9,384 bases of DNA, taken from the NCBI GenBank assembly GCA_027340195.1, contig DAHWNE010000030.1, positions 1-9,384 of the forward strand, written 5' to 3'. The notes under the pieces were generated by a model. That model saw only the letters and a program-made list of their open reading frames with translations, was not told where the DNA came from and did not search any database. Origin of the DNA: Acetobacteraceae bacterium (GTDB lineage: Bacteria > Pseudomonadota > Alphaproteobacteria > Acetobacterales > Acetobacteraceae). A program made the translations under genes and the position numbers. Positions 1-7,251 of this stretch are shown here, piece by piece (within the stretch, counting starts at the first letter, position 1; each line of letters starts with the position of its first letter).

Positions 1-873
1 TGGCGGAACGAAACCGCCGCCGGGAAGAACCAGCTGCCGCGCATCACCTCGGCGCCGTGGAACGGGATGGCGATCCCGACCGGGCGGCTGCTGCTGATCG
101 GCGATCAGGGCTACGGGGATACGTTGCAGTTCTGCCGCTTCATCCCGCAGGTCGCGGAGCGCTGCCGGGAGGTGGTGCTGGGCTGCTCGGCGGAGATGGC
201 GCCGCTGCTCGCGCGCCTGCCCGGGGTCGCGCAAGTCTATCACAAATGGAACGAGATTCCCGGCCACGCCGCGCATACGCGATTGTCCTCGCTGCCGTGG
301 CTGCTGCGGGTGACCGAGGCCACCATTCCGAACAAGGTGCCCTACCTCACGCCCGATCCGGCGCGGGAGGGGAAATGGCGGGCCCGGCTCGACGAACTCG
401 CCCCGCGCCCCACCCTGCGCGTCGGCATGGCCTGGAGCGGGCGGCCGACCCATCCCAACGACCGCCGGCGCTCCATCCGGCTCGCGCAGCTCGCCCCGCT
501 CGCCGCCATTCCCGGGGTCACCTTCATTTCGTTGCAAAAGCCGTTCCCGGAGCTCGATCGCCCGGCCGCTGCCGCCTTCAACGGGCTCGCCGACATCTCG
601 GAGGAGCTGGCGGATTTCGAGGAGACCGCGGCGCTGGTGGCGCAGCTCGATCTGGTCATCACCGTCGATACCTCGATGGGCCATCTCTCCGGCGCGCTCG
701 GCCGACCGGTCTGGATCATGCTGGCCAAGGCCCCGGACTGGCGCTGGCTGCTCGATCGCTCCGACAGCCCCTGGTACCCCACCGTGCGGCTGTTCCGCCA
801 GGACGTGCCGGGCAACTGGGCGGGGCTGATCGCCGAGGTCGCCGCGGCGCTCGATCAGCGGCTGCGGCGGTGA
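1..873 (+). CDS. Glycosyltransferase-9-like C-terminal domain protein (probable TPR protein), 5' end missing
   Basis: The frame is open from the first base to the TGA at 871-873, so the gene begins upstream; the ATG at 67 is internal to the domain. In the 290 visible codons, a WNG...[17 protein letters not shown] motif (about residues 20-43) opens a GT-B-like fold. A central VGMAWSGRP segment follows, then [18 protein letters not shown] (from residue 221) and a DWRWLLDR...[12 protein letters not shown] ending. This order is typical of proteins with N-terminal tetratricopeptide repeats and a C-terminal domain related to ADP-heptose:LPS heptosyltransferases (GT9). The TPR part would lie outside the window. 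Such proteins are assumed to act in surface-polysaccharide or protein glycosylation, but the substrate cannot be read from sequence. The stop overlaps the ppk start by 4 nt (GTGA), which suggests co-translation. Confidence 0.85.
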   Translation, partial: WRNETAAGKNQLPRITSAPWNGMAIPTGRLLLIGDQGYGDTLQFCRFIPQVAERCREVVLGCSAEMAPLLARLPGVAQVYHKWNEIPGHAAHTRLSSLPWLLRVTEATIPNKVPYLTPDPAREGKWRARLDELAPRPTLRVGMAWSGRPTHPNDRRRSIRLAQLAPLAAIPGVTFISLQKPFPELDRPAAAAFNGLADISEELADFEETAALVAQLDLVITVDTSMGHLSGALGRPVWIMLAKAPDWRWLLDRSDSPWYPTVRLFRQDVPGNWAGLIAEVAAALDQRLRR

Positions 874-3035
874 GCGCGCCCGCCCCCCTCGTCGCGCCGA
901 CGATCGCGCCGGACGACCCGGGGCGGTTCATCAACCGCGAGCTCTCATGGCTGGATTTCAACCATCGCGTGGTGGAGGAGGCCGAGAACCCGCGTCACCC
1001 GCTGCTGGAGCGCCTTCGCTTCGTATCGATCTCGGCGGCGAATCTGGACGAGTTCGTCTCGGTCCGGGTGGCCGGGCTGATCGGCCAGGCGAAGGCGGGG
1101 GTGACCGCGCCGAGCCCGGACGGACGGACGCCCGCCGAGCAGCTCACCGAGATCCGCCGCTGCACCGAGACGCTGCTGGCCGACCAGCAACGCATCTGGC
1201 GCGAGCTGCGGGGGCAACTGGCCGATGCCGGGATGGTCCTGGCCGAAACCGCCACCCTCGACGCCGCCGACCTGATCTGGGCCGAATCCTGGTTCATGGA
1301 GCGGGTGTTCCCGGTGCTGACGCCGCTCGCCATCGACCCCGCGCATCCGTTCCCGTTCATTCCCAATTTCGGGCTGGTGATGGCGCTGCGCCTCAGCCGG
1401 ATCGAGGACGGGCAGGTGATGCGGGTCCTGATCCCGCTGCCGGCGCAGGTGGACCGGTTCGTCCGCCTGCCGGCCGCCGGGCGGGCCATCCGCTTCGTCA
1501 TCCTGGAAGATCTGGTCGGTCGTTTCCTGCGCCGGCTGTTCCCCGATTTCGAGGTGGCCGGGCGCGGGATGTTCCGCCTGATCCGCGACACCGACATCGA
1601 GTTCGAGGAGGAGGCCGAGGACCTGGTCCGCTCCTACGAGACCGCGTTGAAGCGGCGGCGCCGGGGAGTGGCGATCCACCTCACCCTCTCGGCCGACATG
1701 CCGCCCGACCTTGCCGAGCTGGTGGCCGGCGAGCTCGGCGCCACCCGTGAGGAGATTTTCACCGAAGCCGGGATTCTGGGCGTGGTCGATCTGCGCCAGA
1801 TGATCGTGGATGACCGCCCGGACCTGCTGTTCGCGCCCTACACGCCGCGCTTTCCCGAACGCATCCGCGATTTCGGCGGCGACTGCTTCGCCGCCATCCG
1901 CGCCAAGGACATCATCGTCCATCACCCGTTCGAGAGTTTCGACGTGGTGGTGCAGTTCCTCCGCCAGGCGGCCGGCGACGCCAGCGTGATCGCGGTGAAG
2001 CAGACGCTCTATCGCACCTCCCGCGACAGCCCGATCGTGAAGGCGCTGATCGAGGCCGCCGAGGCCGGCAAGTTCGTCACCGCGGTGATCGAGCTGCGCG
2101 CCCGCTTCGACGAGGAGACCAACATCCGTCTGGCGCGCACCCTGGAAGCGGCTGGGGTGCAGGTGGTCTATGGCTTCGCGGCGCTGAAGACGCACGCGAA
2201 ACTCTCGCTGGTGGTGCGGCGGGAGGGCGCGCAGATGCGCTCCTACGCCCATTTCGGCACCGGCAATTATCACCCGATCACGGCGCGCATCTATACCGAT
2301 CTCTCGTTCTTCACCTGCGAGCCGGCGCTGACCCGCGATGCGGCGCGGCTGTTCAACTACCTCACCGGCTATGCGCGGCCGGAGGGGATGGAGGCGATCG
2401 CCTTCTCGCCGCTCACCCTGCGCCCGGCGCTGCTGGAGCTGATCGACCGCGAAATTGGCTACGCCCATGCCGGCCGGCCGGCCGGCATCTGGCTCAAGCT
2501 CAACTCGCTGGTGGATACGGCGCTGATCGATGCGCTCTACCGGGCCTCGGCGGCCGGGGTGTCGGTGATGGCGGTGGTGCGGGGCATCTGCTGCCTGCGC
2601 CCGGGCGTGCCTGGCCTGTCCGAGAACATCCGGGTGAAATCCATCGTCGGGCGGTTCCTGGAACACGCCCGCATCTGCGTCTTCGGCTCCGGGCACAAGC
2701 TGCCGTCGCGGCAGGCGCGGGTTTACATCAGCTCGGCCGATTGGATGGAGCGGAACATGGACTGGCGGGTGGAAAGCCTGGTGCCGATCACCAACCCGAC
2801 CGTCCATGCCCAGGTGCTGGACCAGATCATGGTGGTGAACCTGCGCGACAGCCTGCAATCGTGGGAACTGCGCGCCGACGGCACCTGGCGGCGCGTCGCG
2901 CCCGGGCGCAAGCCGGTCTCGGCGCATGATTATTTCATGACCAACCCGTCCCTGTCGGGCCGCGGCTCGGCGCTGCACGGCCCGGTGCTCACCGCCGCCC
3001 CGGTGCGGCGCGCGGACCGCACCATCGAGGATTGA
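870..3035 (+). CDS. ppk: Polyphosphate kinase 1
   Basis: Polyphosphate kinase reversibly transfers the ATP gamma-phosphate to growing polyphosphate chains. The protein is 721 aa, normal for PPK1. The N-terminal domain opens with [15 protein letters not shown], and [16 protein letters not shown] follows. The two phospholipase-D-like C-terminal domains carry both family histidines: His442 in KTHAKLSLV (E. coli His435, the phosphorylated residue) and His599 in [11 protein letters not shown] (E. coli His592). Both show the same offset of 7, and a [11 protein letters not shown] motif lies between them. The start chosen is the GTG at 870, which overlaps the upstream stop as GTGA. It leaves a natural N-terminus of about 20 residues before the first conserved motif; the frame stays open further upstream, but there it only shadows the glycosyltransferase gene. 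No clear Shine-Dalgarno is visible, so translation probably depends on coupling. The ppx gene follows after 2 nt. Confidence 0.97.
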   Translation: MSAPAPLVAPTIAPDDPGRFINRELSWLDFNHRVVEEAENPRHPLLERLRFVSISAANLDEFVSVRVAGLIGQAKAGVTAPSPDGRTPAEQLTEIRRCTETLLADQQRIWRELRGQLADAGMVLAETATLDAADLIWAESWFMERVFPVLTPLAIDPAHPFPFIPNFGLVMALRLSRIEDGQVMRVLIPLPAQVDRFVRLPAAGRAIRFVILEDLVGRFLRRLFPDFEVAGRGMFRLIRDTDIEFEEEAEDLVRSYETALKRRRRGVAIHLTLSADMPPDLAELVAGELGATREEIFTEAGILGVVDLRQMIVDDRPDLLFAPYTPRFPERIRDFGGDCFAAIRAKDIIVHHPFESFDVVVQFLRQAAGDASVIAVKQTLYRTSRDSPIVKALIEAAEAGKFVTAVIELRARFDEETNIRLARTLEAAGVQVVYGFAALKTHAKLSLVVRREGAQMRSYAHFGTGNYHPITARIYTDLSFFTCEPALTRDAARLFNYLTGYARPEGMEAIAFSPLTLRPALLELIDREIGYAHAGRPAGIWLKLNSLVDTALIDALYRASAAGVSVMAVVRGICCLRPGVPGLSENIRVKSIVGRFLEHARICVFGSGHKLPSRQARVYISSADWMERNMDWRVESLVPITNPTVHAQVLDQIMVVNLRDSLQSWELRADGTWRRVAPGRKPVSAHDYFMTNPSLSGRGSALHGPVLTAAPVRRADRTIED
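2467..2488. repeat. 22-bp perfect palindrome inside ppk
   Basis: An uninterrupted inverted repeat made of ATGCCGGCCGG and its exact reverse complement. It codes for the HAGRPAGI stretch of Ppk. The core is a tandem run of CCGG units. No matching copy was noticed elsewhere in the window, and its role is unknown. Confidence 0.7.
3027..3030 (+). promoter_or_regulatory. Ribosome binding site of ppx
   Basis: GAGG lies 7 nt before the ATG at 3038 and inside the last codons of ppk. It favours the ATG at 3038 over the in-frame TTG at 3032, which would sit only 1 nt after this motif. Confidence 0.6.
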
Positions 3036-3037
3036 CG

Positions 3038-4516
3038 ATGGCGGATGAAAAGCCGCGCTGCGCGGTGGTCGATCTCGGGTCGAACTCGGTCCGGCTGGTG
3101 GTCTATGAGGGGCGCGCCCGCAACCCGGTGGCGATCTTCAACGAGAAGGCAGTGCTGCGGCTCGGCCGCGGCCTGCAGGCCACCGGCCAGCTGCACCCGG
3201 ACGGCATGGCCCGCGCCTTCGTGGTGCTGGGGCGCTACCACGCGGTGGCCCGCGCGATGGGGGCGGCGCCGATCGAGGTGCTGGCGACCGCGGCGGTGCG
3301 CGATGCCGCCAACGGCGCCGCGTTCGTCGCCGAGCTCGGCGCGCGCCTGCCCGGCGTGAGCATCCGCGTGCTGTCGGGTGCCGAGGAGGCCGATCTCGCC
3401 GCGCGCGGGGTGCTGTGCGGCATCCCCGATGCCGACGGGGTGGTGGCGGACATCGGCGGCGGATCGCTGGAGCTGCTACGCATCCGCGACGGCGGCCACG
3501 CCGGCGCGCGCACCCTGGGGCTCGGCGTGATCCGGCTCGCCGAACGCGCCGGCAACGACCCTGACCGCGCGCGCGGCATCGTCGATGCCGATCTGGACGG
3601 CGTGCCCTGGCTCGGCGAGATGGAAAATCGCGACCTCTACCTCGTCGGCGGCGCCTGGCGGGCGCTGGCGCGGGTCCATATGGCGCAGGTGGCCTATCCG
3701 TTGCGCATGGTCCACCAATACACCATCGGGCGGGAAGAGGCGCGCGAACTCGCGGTGATGATCGCCACCGCCGGGCGCCGCGCGCTGGAACGCCTGCCCG
3801 GGATGCCGCGGCGGCGGATCGAGGACCTGCCCTTCGCCGCCATCGTGCTGCGCCGGCTTTTGCGCCTCGGCGCGCCGCGCCGGGTGGTGTTCTCCGCCTC
3901 CGGGCTGCGCGAGGGGTGGTATCTGAGCCGGATTCCGCCCGAGATCGCGGCCGAGGACCCGCTCGCCGCCGCGGCGCGGCACTATGCCCACTTCCTTGGC
4001 CGCGACATCGACATGCCGCCGGCGCTGATCGACTGGACCGCGGCGTTGTTCCCCGATGAGCCGGCCCCCGCCCGGCGGCTGCGGGAGGCGGCGTGCTGGA
4101 TGTCCGACCTCGGGGCGCGCGACCATCCGGAGTTCCGGGCCGAGCAGGCGTTCCTGCGCGTGTTCCGCCAGCCCGGCATCGGGCTCGACCACACCGCGCG
4201 CGCCTTCCTCGCGCTCACCATCGCGCTGCGCTACGAGGCCGACCCGGAGACGCCGTTCCTGCGCCCCGCCCGCACCCTGCTGGACGTGGCGGCGGCGCAC
4301 CGGGCGGAGGTGCTGGGGATGGCGCTGCGGCTGGCCTATTCGCTTTCGGCCGGCACGCCGGCGCTGCTGGCCGGGGTGGCGCTGCGGGTGAGCGCGGGAC
4401 AGCTGGCGCTGCGGCTCGATCCCGCCGCCGGGCTGTTCGAGGGCGACAGCGTGATCCGCCGGCTGGACCGGCTGGCGCAGGCGATGGGGCTCGAGCCGGT
4501 CGCGTCAGTCGAGTAG
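3038..4516 (+). CDS. ppx: Exopolyphosphatase, Ppx/GppA family
   Basis: A cytosolic enzyme of the ASKHA fold that removes terminal phosphate from polyphosphate; some family members also hydrolyse pppGpp. The protein is 492 aa. Visible family motifs are VVDLGSNSVRLVVYE (residues 10-24, phosphate loop), EVLATAAVRDAANG (about 84-97), SGAEEADLAARG with the catalytic glutamate at 116 or 117, and DIGGGSLELL (138-147, second phosphate loop). A LVGGAWRALARVHM segment completes the core. The C-terminal 190 or so residues form the helical region seen in longer Ppx proteins. The ATG at 3038 was chosen because of the GAGG 7 nt upstream. It follows ppk by 2 nt, giving a co-transcribed polyphosphate synthesis/degradation pair. 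Its stop lies inside the 3' end of the convergent dehydrogenase gene. A pppGpp phosphatase activity cannot be excluded from sequence. Confidence 0.94.
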   Translation: MADEKPRCAVVDLGSNSVRLVVYEGRARNPVAIFNEKAVLRLGRGLQATGQLHPDGMARAFVVLGRYHAVARAMGAAPIEVLATAAVRDAANGAAFVAELGARLPGVSIRVLSGAEEADLAARGVLCGIPDADGVVADIGGGSLELLRIRDGGHAGARTLGLGVIRLAERAGNDPDRARGIVDADLDGVPWLGEMENRDLYLVGGAWRALARVHMAQVAYPLRMVHQYTIGREEARELAVMIATAGRRALERLPGMPRRRIEDLPFAAIVLRRLLRLGAPRRVVFSASGLREGWYLSRIPPEIAAEDPLAAAARHYAHFLGRDIDMPPALIDWTAALFPDEPAPARRLREAACWMSDLGARDHPEFRAEQAFLRVFRQPGIGLDHTARAFLALTIALRYEADPETPFLRPARTLLDVAAAHRAEVLGMALRLAYSLSAGTPALLAGVALRVSAGQLALRLDPAAGLFEGDSVIRRLDRLAQAMGLEPVASVE

Positions 4517-6223
4517 CGGGGCGACCTCCGCCAGCGTCGCCGGCGCTTCCCCCAGCAGCAGGTCGGCGGCCGGAGTTTCCCATTCCGCCAGCGCCGGCGC
4601 CAGCGGGTCGCGCGGGGTGAGCCGGTGTTCCAGCACCATCCGCGCCAGCAGGGCGCGGCGGGCGTCGGCGCCGGGGCTGGTGGCTTCCCAGGCCATCAGC
4701 ACCGCGCTGGCGGCGTCATACATCGCGCGCGCGGCCTGGCGGGCCAGGGCTTCCGAGGGGACGGCGGCGGCGAAGGTCTCGGCGCGGTCCCAGGCCTGGC
4801 CGAGGCGGGCGCGGAAGCCGGCCGGCAGGGCGGCGGCCTGATCGAGCCGGCCGCGCAGCAGCGCCCCCAGGGCCCGCTGCGCGCCCAGCTTGCCCACCGC
4901 GCGGCCGATCACGTCCAGCGCGTTGATGTTGCTGGTGCCCTCCCACAGCAGCCCGACCTGAGCATCGCGGATCAACCGGGCGGTGACGTAATCCTCGATG
5001 TAGCCGTTGCCGCCGCGCGCCTCCATGGCCCCGGTGGCGACGGCGATGTTGTCGCGGCAGGCGCGGAGTTTCAGCAGCCCGGTCAGGATACGCAGTTCCG
5101 CCGCGGCGCCGCGGTCCAGCGCGTCGGCGGTGGCGAAGGTCATCGAGAGCGCCTGCGCGGCCGGCACCATCAGCTTGAGCAACTGCCGGCGCATCAGCGG
5201 GAACTCGATCACCGCGCGGCCGAAGGCGTTGCGCCCGCGGGTGGCGGCCAGCGCCTCGTTCACGCAGCGGCGCATCATCCCGGCGGCGCGCGCCCCGTGC
5301 GACAGGCGGGAGCGGTTGACCTGCTCCATCATCTGTTTCAGCCCGGCGTCCGGCTGGCCGACCAGATAGGCTTCGGCGCCCTCGAGACGGATCTCGCCGC
5401 TGGCCATGGATTTCGTGCCGAGCTTGTCCTTGAGCCGGATCACCCGGTAGGCATTGCGCGACCCGTCGCGCCGGTGCCGCGGCAGGGCGAACAGCGCGAT
5501 GCCGCGCGTGCCGCTGGGCGCGCCGCGCGGACGCGCGAGGGTGAGCGCGATATCGGCATCGGCGTGGGAGTTGAACCATTTGTCGCCGGTCAGCACCCAG
5601 TGTTCCCCGGCGGGTTCGGCGACGGTCTCGATCGCGCCGACATCGGAGCCGCCGGCGCGTTCGGTCATGAACTGCGCGCCCTTCCACATCGTCGCCGGAT
5701 CGGCCGAAAGCATTCGGGGCAGCAGATAATCGCGCAGAGCGGGGTCGGCGAAGCGGCGAAGGAGGTGGATCGAGGTGTCGGTCATGCTGACCGGGCACAT
5801 CAGGCCGAACTCGGCCTGGGTGAACAGATACTGGAAGGCGTATTTGGCCACCGCCGGCAGCGGTGCGTCCTGGCCCAACACCCCGGCGCGGTGCGACATG
5901 GCATGGAGAGCGAAATCGCCGAAGGCGATCTGCTCCATCTCGCGATAAGCCGGATGGTATTCGATCCAGTCGGTGTCGTTGCCGTAGCGGTCGCGGTGGT
6001 GCAGCACCGGCCCGTGGCGGTCCGCCTGCCGGGCCAGCGCATCGAGCCGCCCCCCGGCGAGCGCGCCGAGGCGGGCGTAATGCGGGGTCAGCGCCTCATG
6101 CCAGCGCGGCGGCAGATAGATCGCCAGCAGGTCGCGCAGCGCGCGGTCGATGGCGTGGAAATCGAGGCCGGCGCAATCGGCGGGGATCAGCGGCGCGCGG
6201 GTCGGGGGCGGGATCGCGTTCAT
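4505..6223 (-). CDS. Acyl-CoA dehydrogenase, AidB-like
   Basis: A 572-aa flavoprotein of the acyl-CoA dehydrogenase superfamily, expected to carry FAD. It matches the AidB branch along its length: an N-terminal FHPAY-like helix region (here EYHPAYREMEQIAFGDFALH), QAEFGLMCPVSMTDTS, the flavin-binding FMTERAGGSDVG (186 is the Met), GDKWFNS, and RNAYRVIRLKDKLGTKSMASGE. Near the end of the core come ARGGNGYIEDYVTARLIRDAQ and LLWEGTSNINALDV. Glu428 in WEGTSN occupies the usual base position (Glu425 in E. coli AidB). A helical C-terminal region follows, as in AidB. The start at 6223 has AGGAG 7 nt upstream. The gene diverges from a LysR regulator across a 95-bp gap, which makes that regulator its likely controller. 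E. coli AidB belongs to the alkylation response; whether this homologue does, or simply oxidises an acyl-CoA, is not visible. Confidence 0.92.
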   Translation of the reverse strand: MNAIPPPTRAPLIPADCAGLDFHAIDRALRDLLAIYLPPRWHEALTPHYARLGALAGGRLDALARQADRHGPVLHHRDRYGNDTDWIEYHPAYREMEQIAFGDFALHAMSHRAGVLGQDAPLPAVAKYAFQYLFTQAEFGLMCPVSMTDTSIHLLRRFADPALRDYLLPRMLSADPATMWKGAQFMTERAGGSDVGAIETVAEPAGEHWVLTGDKWFNSHADADIALTLARPRGAPSGTRGIALFALPRHRRDGSRNAYRVIRLKDKLGTKSMASGEIRLEGAEAYLVGQPDAGLKQMMEQVNRSRLSHGARAAGMMRRCVNEALAATRGRNAFGRAVIEFPLMRRQLLKLMVPAAQALSMTFATADALDRGAAAELRILTGLLKLRACRDNIAVATGAMEARGGNGYIEDYVTARLIRDAQVGLLWEGTSNINALDVIGRAVGKLGAQRALGALLRGRLDQAAALPAGFRARLGQAWDRAETFAAAVPSEALARQAARAMYDAASAVLMAWEATSPGADARRALLARMVLEHRLTPRDPLAPALAEWETPAADLLLGEAPATLAEVAPLLD

Positions 6224-6230
6224 CGCTCGG

Positions 6231-6235
6231 CTCCT
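6231..6235 (-). promoter_or_regulatory. Ribosome binding site of the acyl-CoA dehydrogenase
   Basis: AGGAG on the - strand, 7 nt before the ATG at 6223. It supports that start codon. Confidence 0.7.
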
Positions 6236-6299
6236 GCAGCACGCCGCCGGTGCTACCGGGTTCGGGCTGCGGCGGCCATCGCTTTCCCGGCCGGGTGGT

Positions 6300-6314
6300 T
6301 TGAGCCAGACTCAA
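6300..6314. promoter_or_regulatory. Putative LysR-type operator (TTGAG-N5-CTCAA)
   Basis: A perfect 5-bp inverted repeat with a 5-bp spacer. The T at 6301 and the A at 6313 fit the T-N11-A core of LysR boxes. It is the most A/T-containing symmetric element in a GC-rich gap and ends 4 nt before the regulator ATG. Binding there would fit autoregulation and control of the divergent dehydrogenase. Assignment to this regulator is inference. Confidence 0.6.
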
Positions 6315-6318
6315 CGCC

Positions 6319-7251
6319 ATGCCCTGGCGCCGCCTGCCCCCGCTGCACGCCGTCCGCGCCTTCGAGGCGGCGGCCCGCCATCTCTCGGTCACCCGCGCCG
6401 CCGAGGAGCTGGCGGTCACCCCGGGCGCGGTCAGCCGGCACCTGCGCGGGCTGGAGGCGATTCTGGGCCACGCGTTGTTCCTGCGCCGCCCGTCCGGGCT
6501 GGTGCTGACCGCGCCCGGCGCGGCGCTGGCCGAGGCCTGCCGCGCCGCGCTGGACAGTATCGCCGACGCCGCCGCCGGGGTGCGGCTGGTGCCGTCGCGC
6601 CGCCTCTCTGTCGGCGCCTACGGGCTGTTCGCCGCCCGCTTCCTGCTGCCGCGCTGGGCCGCGCTGCGGGCGGCGCATCCGCAGCTGGAGGTGGAGCTGC
6701 ACACCAGCGCCAACCCGCTGGACCTGGTGCCGGCCCGGCACGACGCCGTGATCGCGGTCACCGACGGCGCGCCGCGCGCCGGGCTCATCACCCACCGGCT
6801 CTTGCCGATCGCCACCGTGCCGGTGGCCGCCCCGGCCTGGCTGGCGGACGGGCCGGTGGATTTCGCCACCGTCCCCAAGCTGCACGCCCGCCCGCGCCCG
6901 GACGACTGGCGGCGCTGGCTGGATCATGCCGGGTTCGGCGCGGTGCCGGCGCTGTCCGGCAGCAGCTTCGAGAGCATCGGCCTGGCGCTGGAGGCCGCGG
7001 CCGCCGGGCTGGGCGTCGTGATCGCCATCGACGCGCTGCTTGGCCCCGATCTGGCGCGCGGAGCGGTGGTGCGGGCGCATCCGCTGGTGCGGCCGACCCG
7101 GCGCTGGTTCGTGCTGCAATACGAGCTCCGCCACGAGGCGGACCCGGCGCTGGCGGCCTTCGCCGAGTGGCTCTGCGCCGCCTGCGCGGTTCAGCCGGTG
7201 GCCATCGGCAGCGCCGGATCGGGCGCCCATTCCGACAGCGAGGCGTCATAG
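6319..7251 (+). CDS. LysR-family transcriptional regulator, GcvA-like
   Basis: A 310-aa DNA-binding regulator. The N-terminal winged helix-turn-helix is clear: LPPLHAVRAFEAAARHLSVT (6-25), then RAAEELAVTPGAVSRHLRGLEAILG (26-50) with the recognition helix around 35-46. The opening LPPLHAVRAFEAAAR is the style of GcvA-like members. The effector-binding domain spans roughly 90-285. The ATG at 6319 places the motif at the usual distance from the N-terminus, but no Shine-Dalgarno precedes it, so the message may be leaderless or weakly translated. The protein core should finish near FAEWL (281-285). The remaining 25 residues are low in complexity, and about the last 19 are encoded antisense to the sulfurtransferase C-terminus. 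Likely target: the divergent acyl-CoA dehydrogenase and itself. The effector is unknown. Confidence 0.93.
   Translation: MPWRRLPPLHAVRAFEAAARHLSVTRAAEELAVTPGAVSRHLRGLEAILGHALFLRRPSGLVLTAPGAALAEACRAALDSIADAAAGVRLVPSRRLSVGAYGLFAARFLLPRWAALRAAHPQLEVELHTSANPLDLVPARHDAVIAVTDGAPRAGLITHRLLPIATVPVAAPAWLADGPVDFATVPKLHARPRPDDWRRWLDHAGFGAVPALSGSSFESIGLALEAAAAGLGVVIAIDALLGPDLARGAVVRAHPLVRPTRRWFVLQYELRHEADPALAAFAEWLCAACAVQPVAIGSAGSGAHSDSEAS

Larger units (their letters stand above)
6224..6318. promoter_or_regulatory. Divergent promoter region between acyl-CoA dehydrogenase and lysR
   Basis: This 95-bp gap separates two outward-facing genes and must hold any promoters for both. No convincing -35/-10 pair could be read. 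Three symmetric elements are visible: CCGGT-N3-ACCGG at 6247-6259 (a possible small hairpin in the dehydrogenase leader), CCCGGCCGGG at 6286-6295, and the TTGAG-N5-CTCAA operator candidate at 6300-6314. Confidence 0.65.

Noticed and set aside
67..69. ATG as the start of the glycosyltransferase-like gene
   Set aside because: The frame is open back to base 1, and the residues before this ATG (APWNG) match the family motif leading into the domain.
57..869. Upstream extension of the ppk reading frame to position 57
   Set aside because: It only shadows the glycosyltransferase-like gene in another frame. Conserved PPK1 sequence starts after 870, and the resulting length of 721 aa is normal.
945..2978. 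Long open frame on the - strand opposite ppk
   Set aside because: The translation is rich in His, Arg, Gln and Gly without domain motifs. It is the typical complement of a GC-rich gene.
3032..3034. TTG as the start of ppx
   Set aside because: It lies 1 nt from the GAGG motif, whereas the ATG at 3038 has proper spacing.
6247..6259. CCGGT-N3-ACCGG as a riboswitch or attenuator of the dehydrogenase
   Set aside because: A 5-bp stem with a 3-nt loop and no alternative pairing or terminator is too little to support regulation. It is noted only as part of the gap.
4625..6508. Long + strand open frame opposite the acyl-CoA dehydrogenase
   Set aside because: It runs across a divergent promoter into lysR in the wrong frame, has low-complexity composition and shows no recognisable motif.
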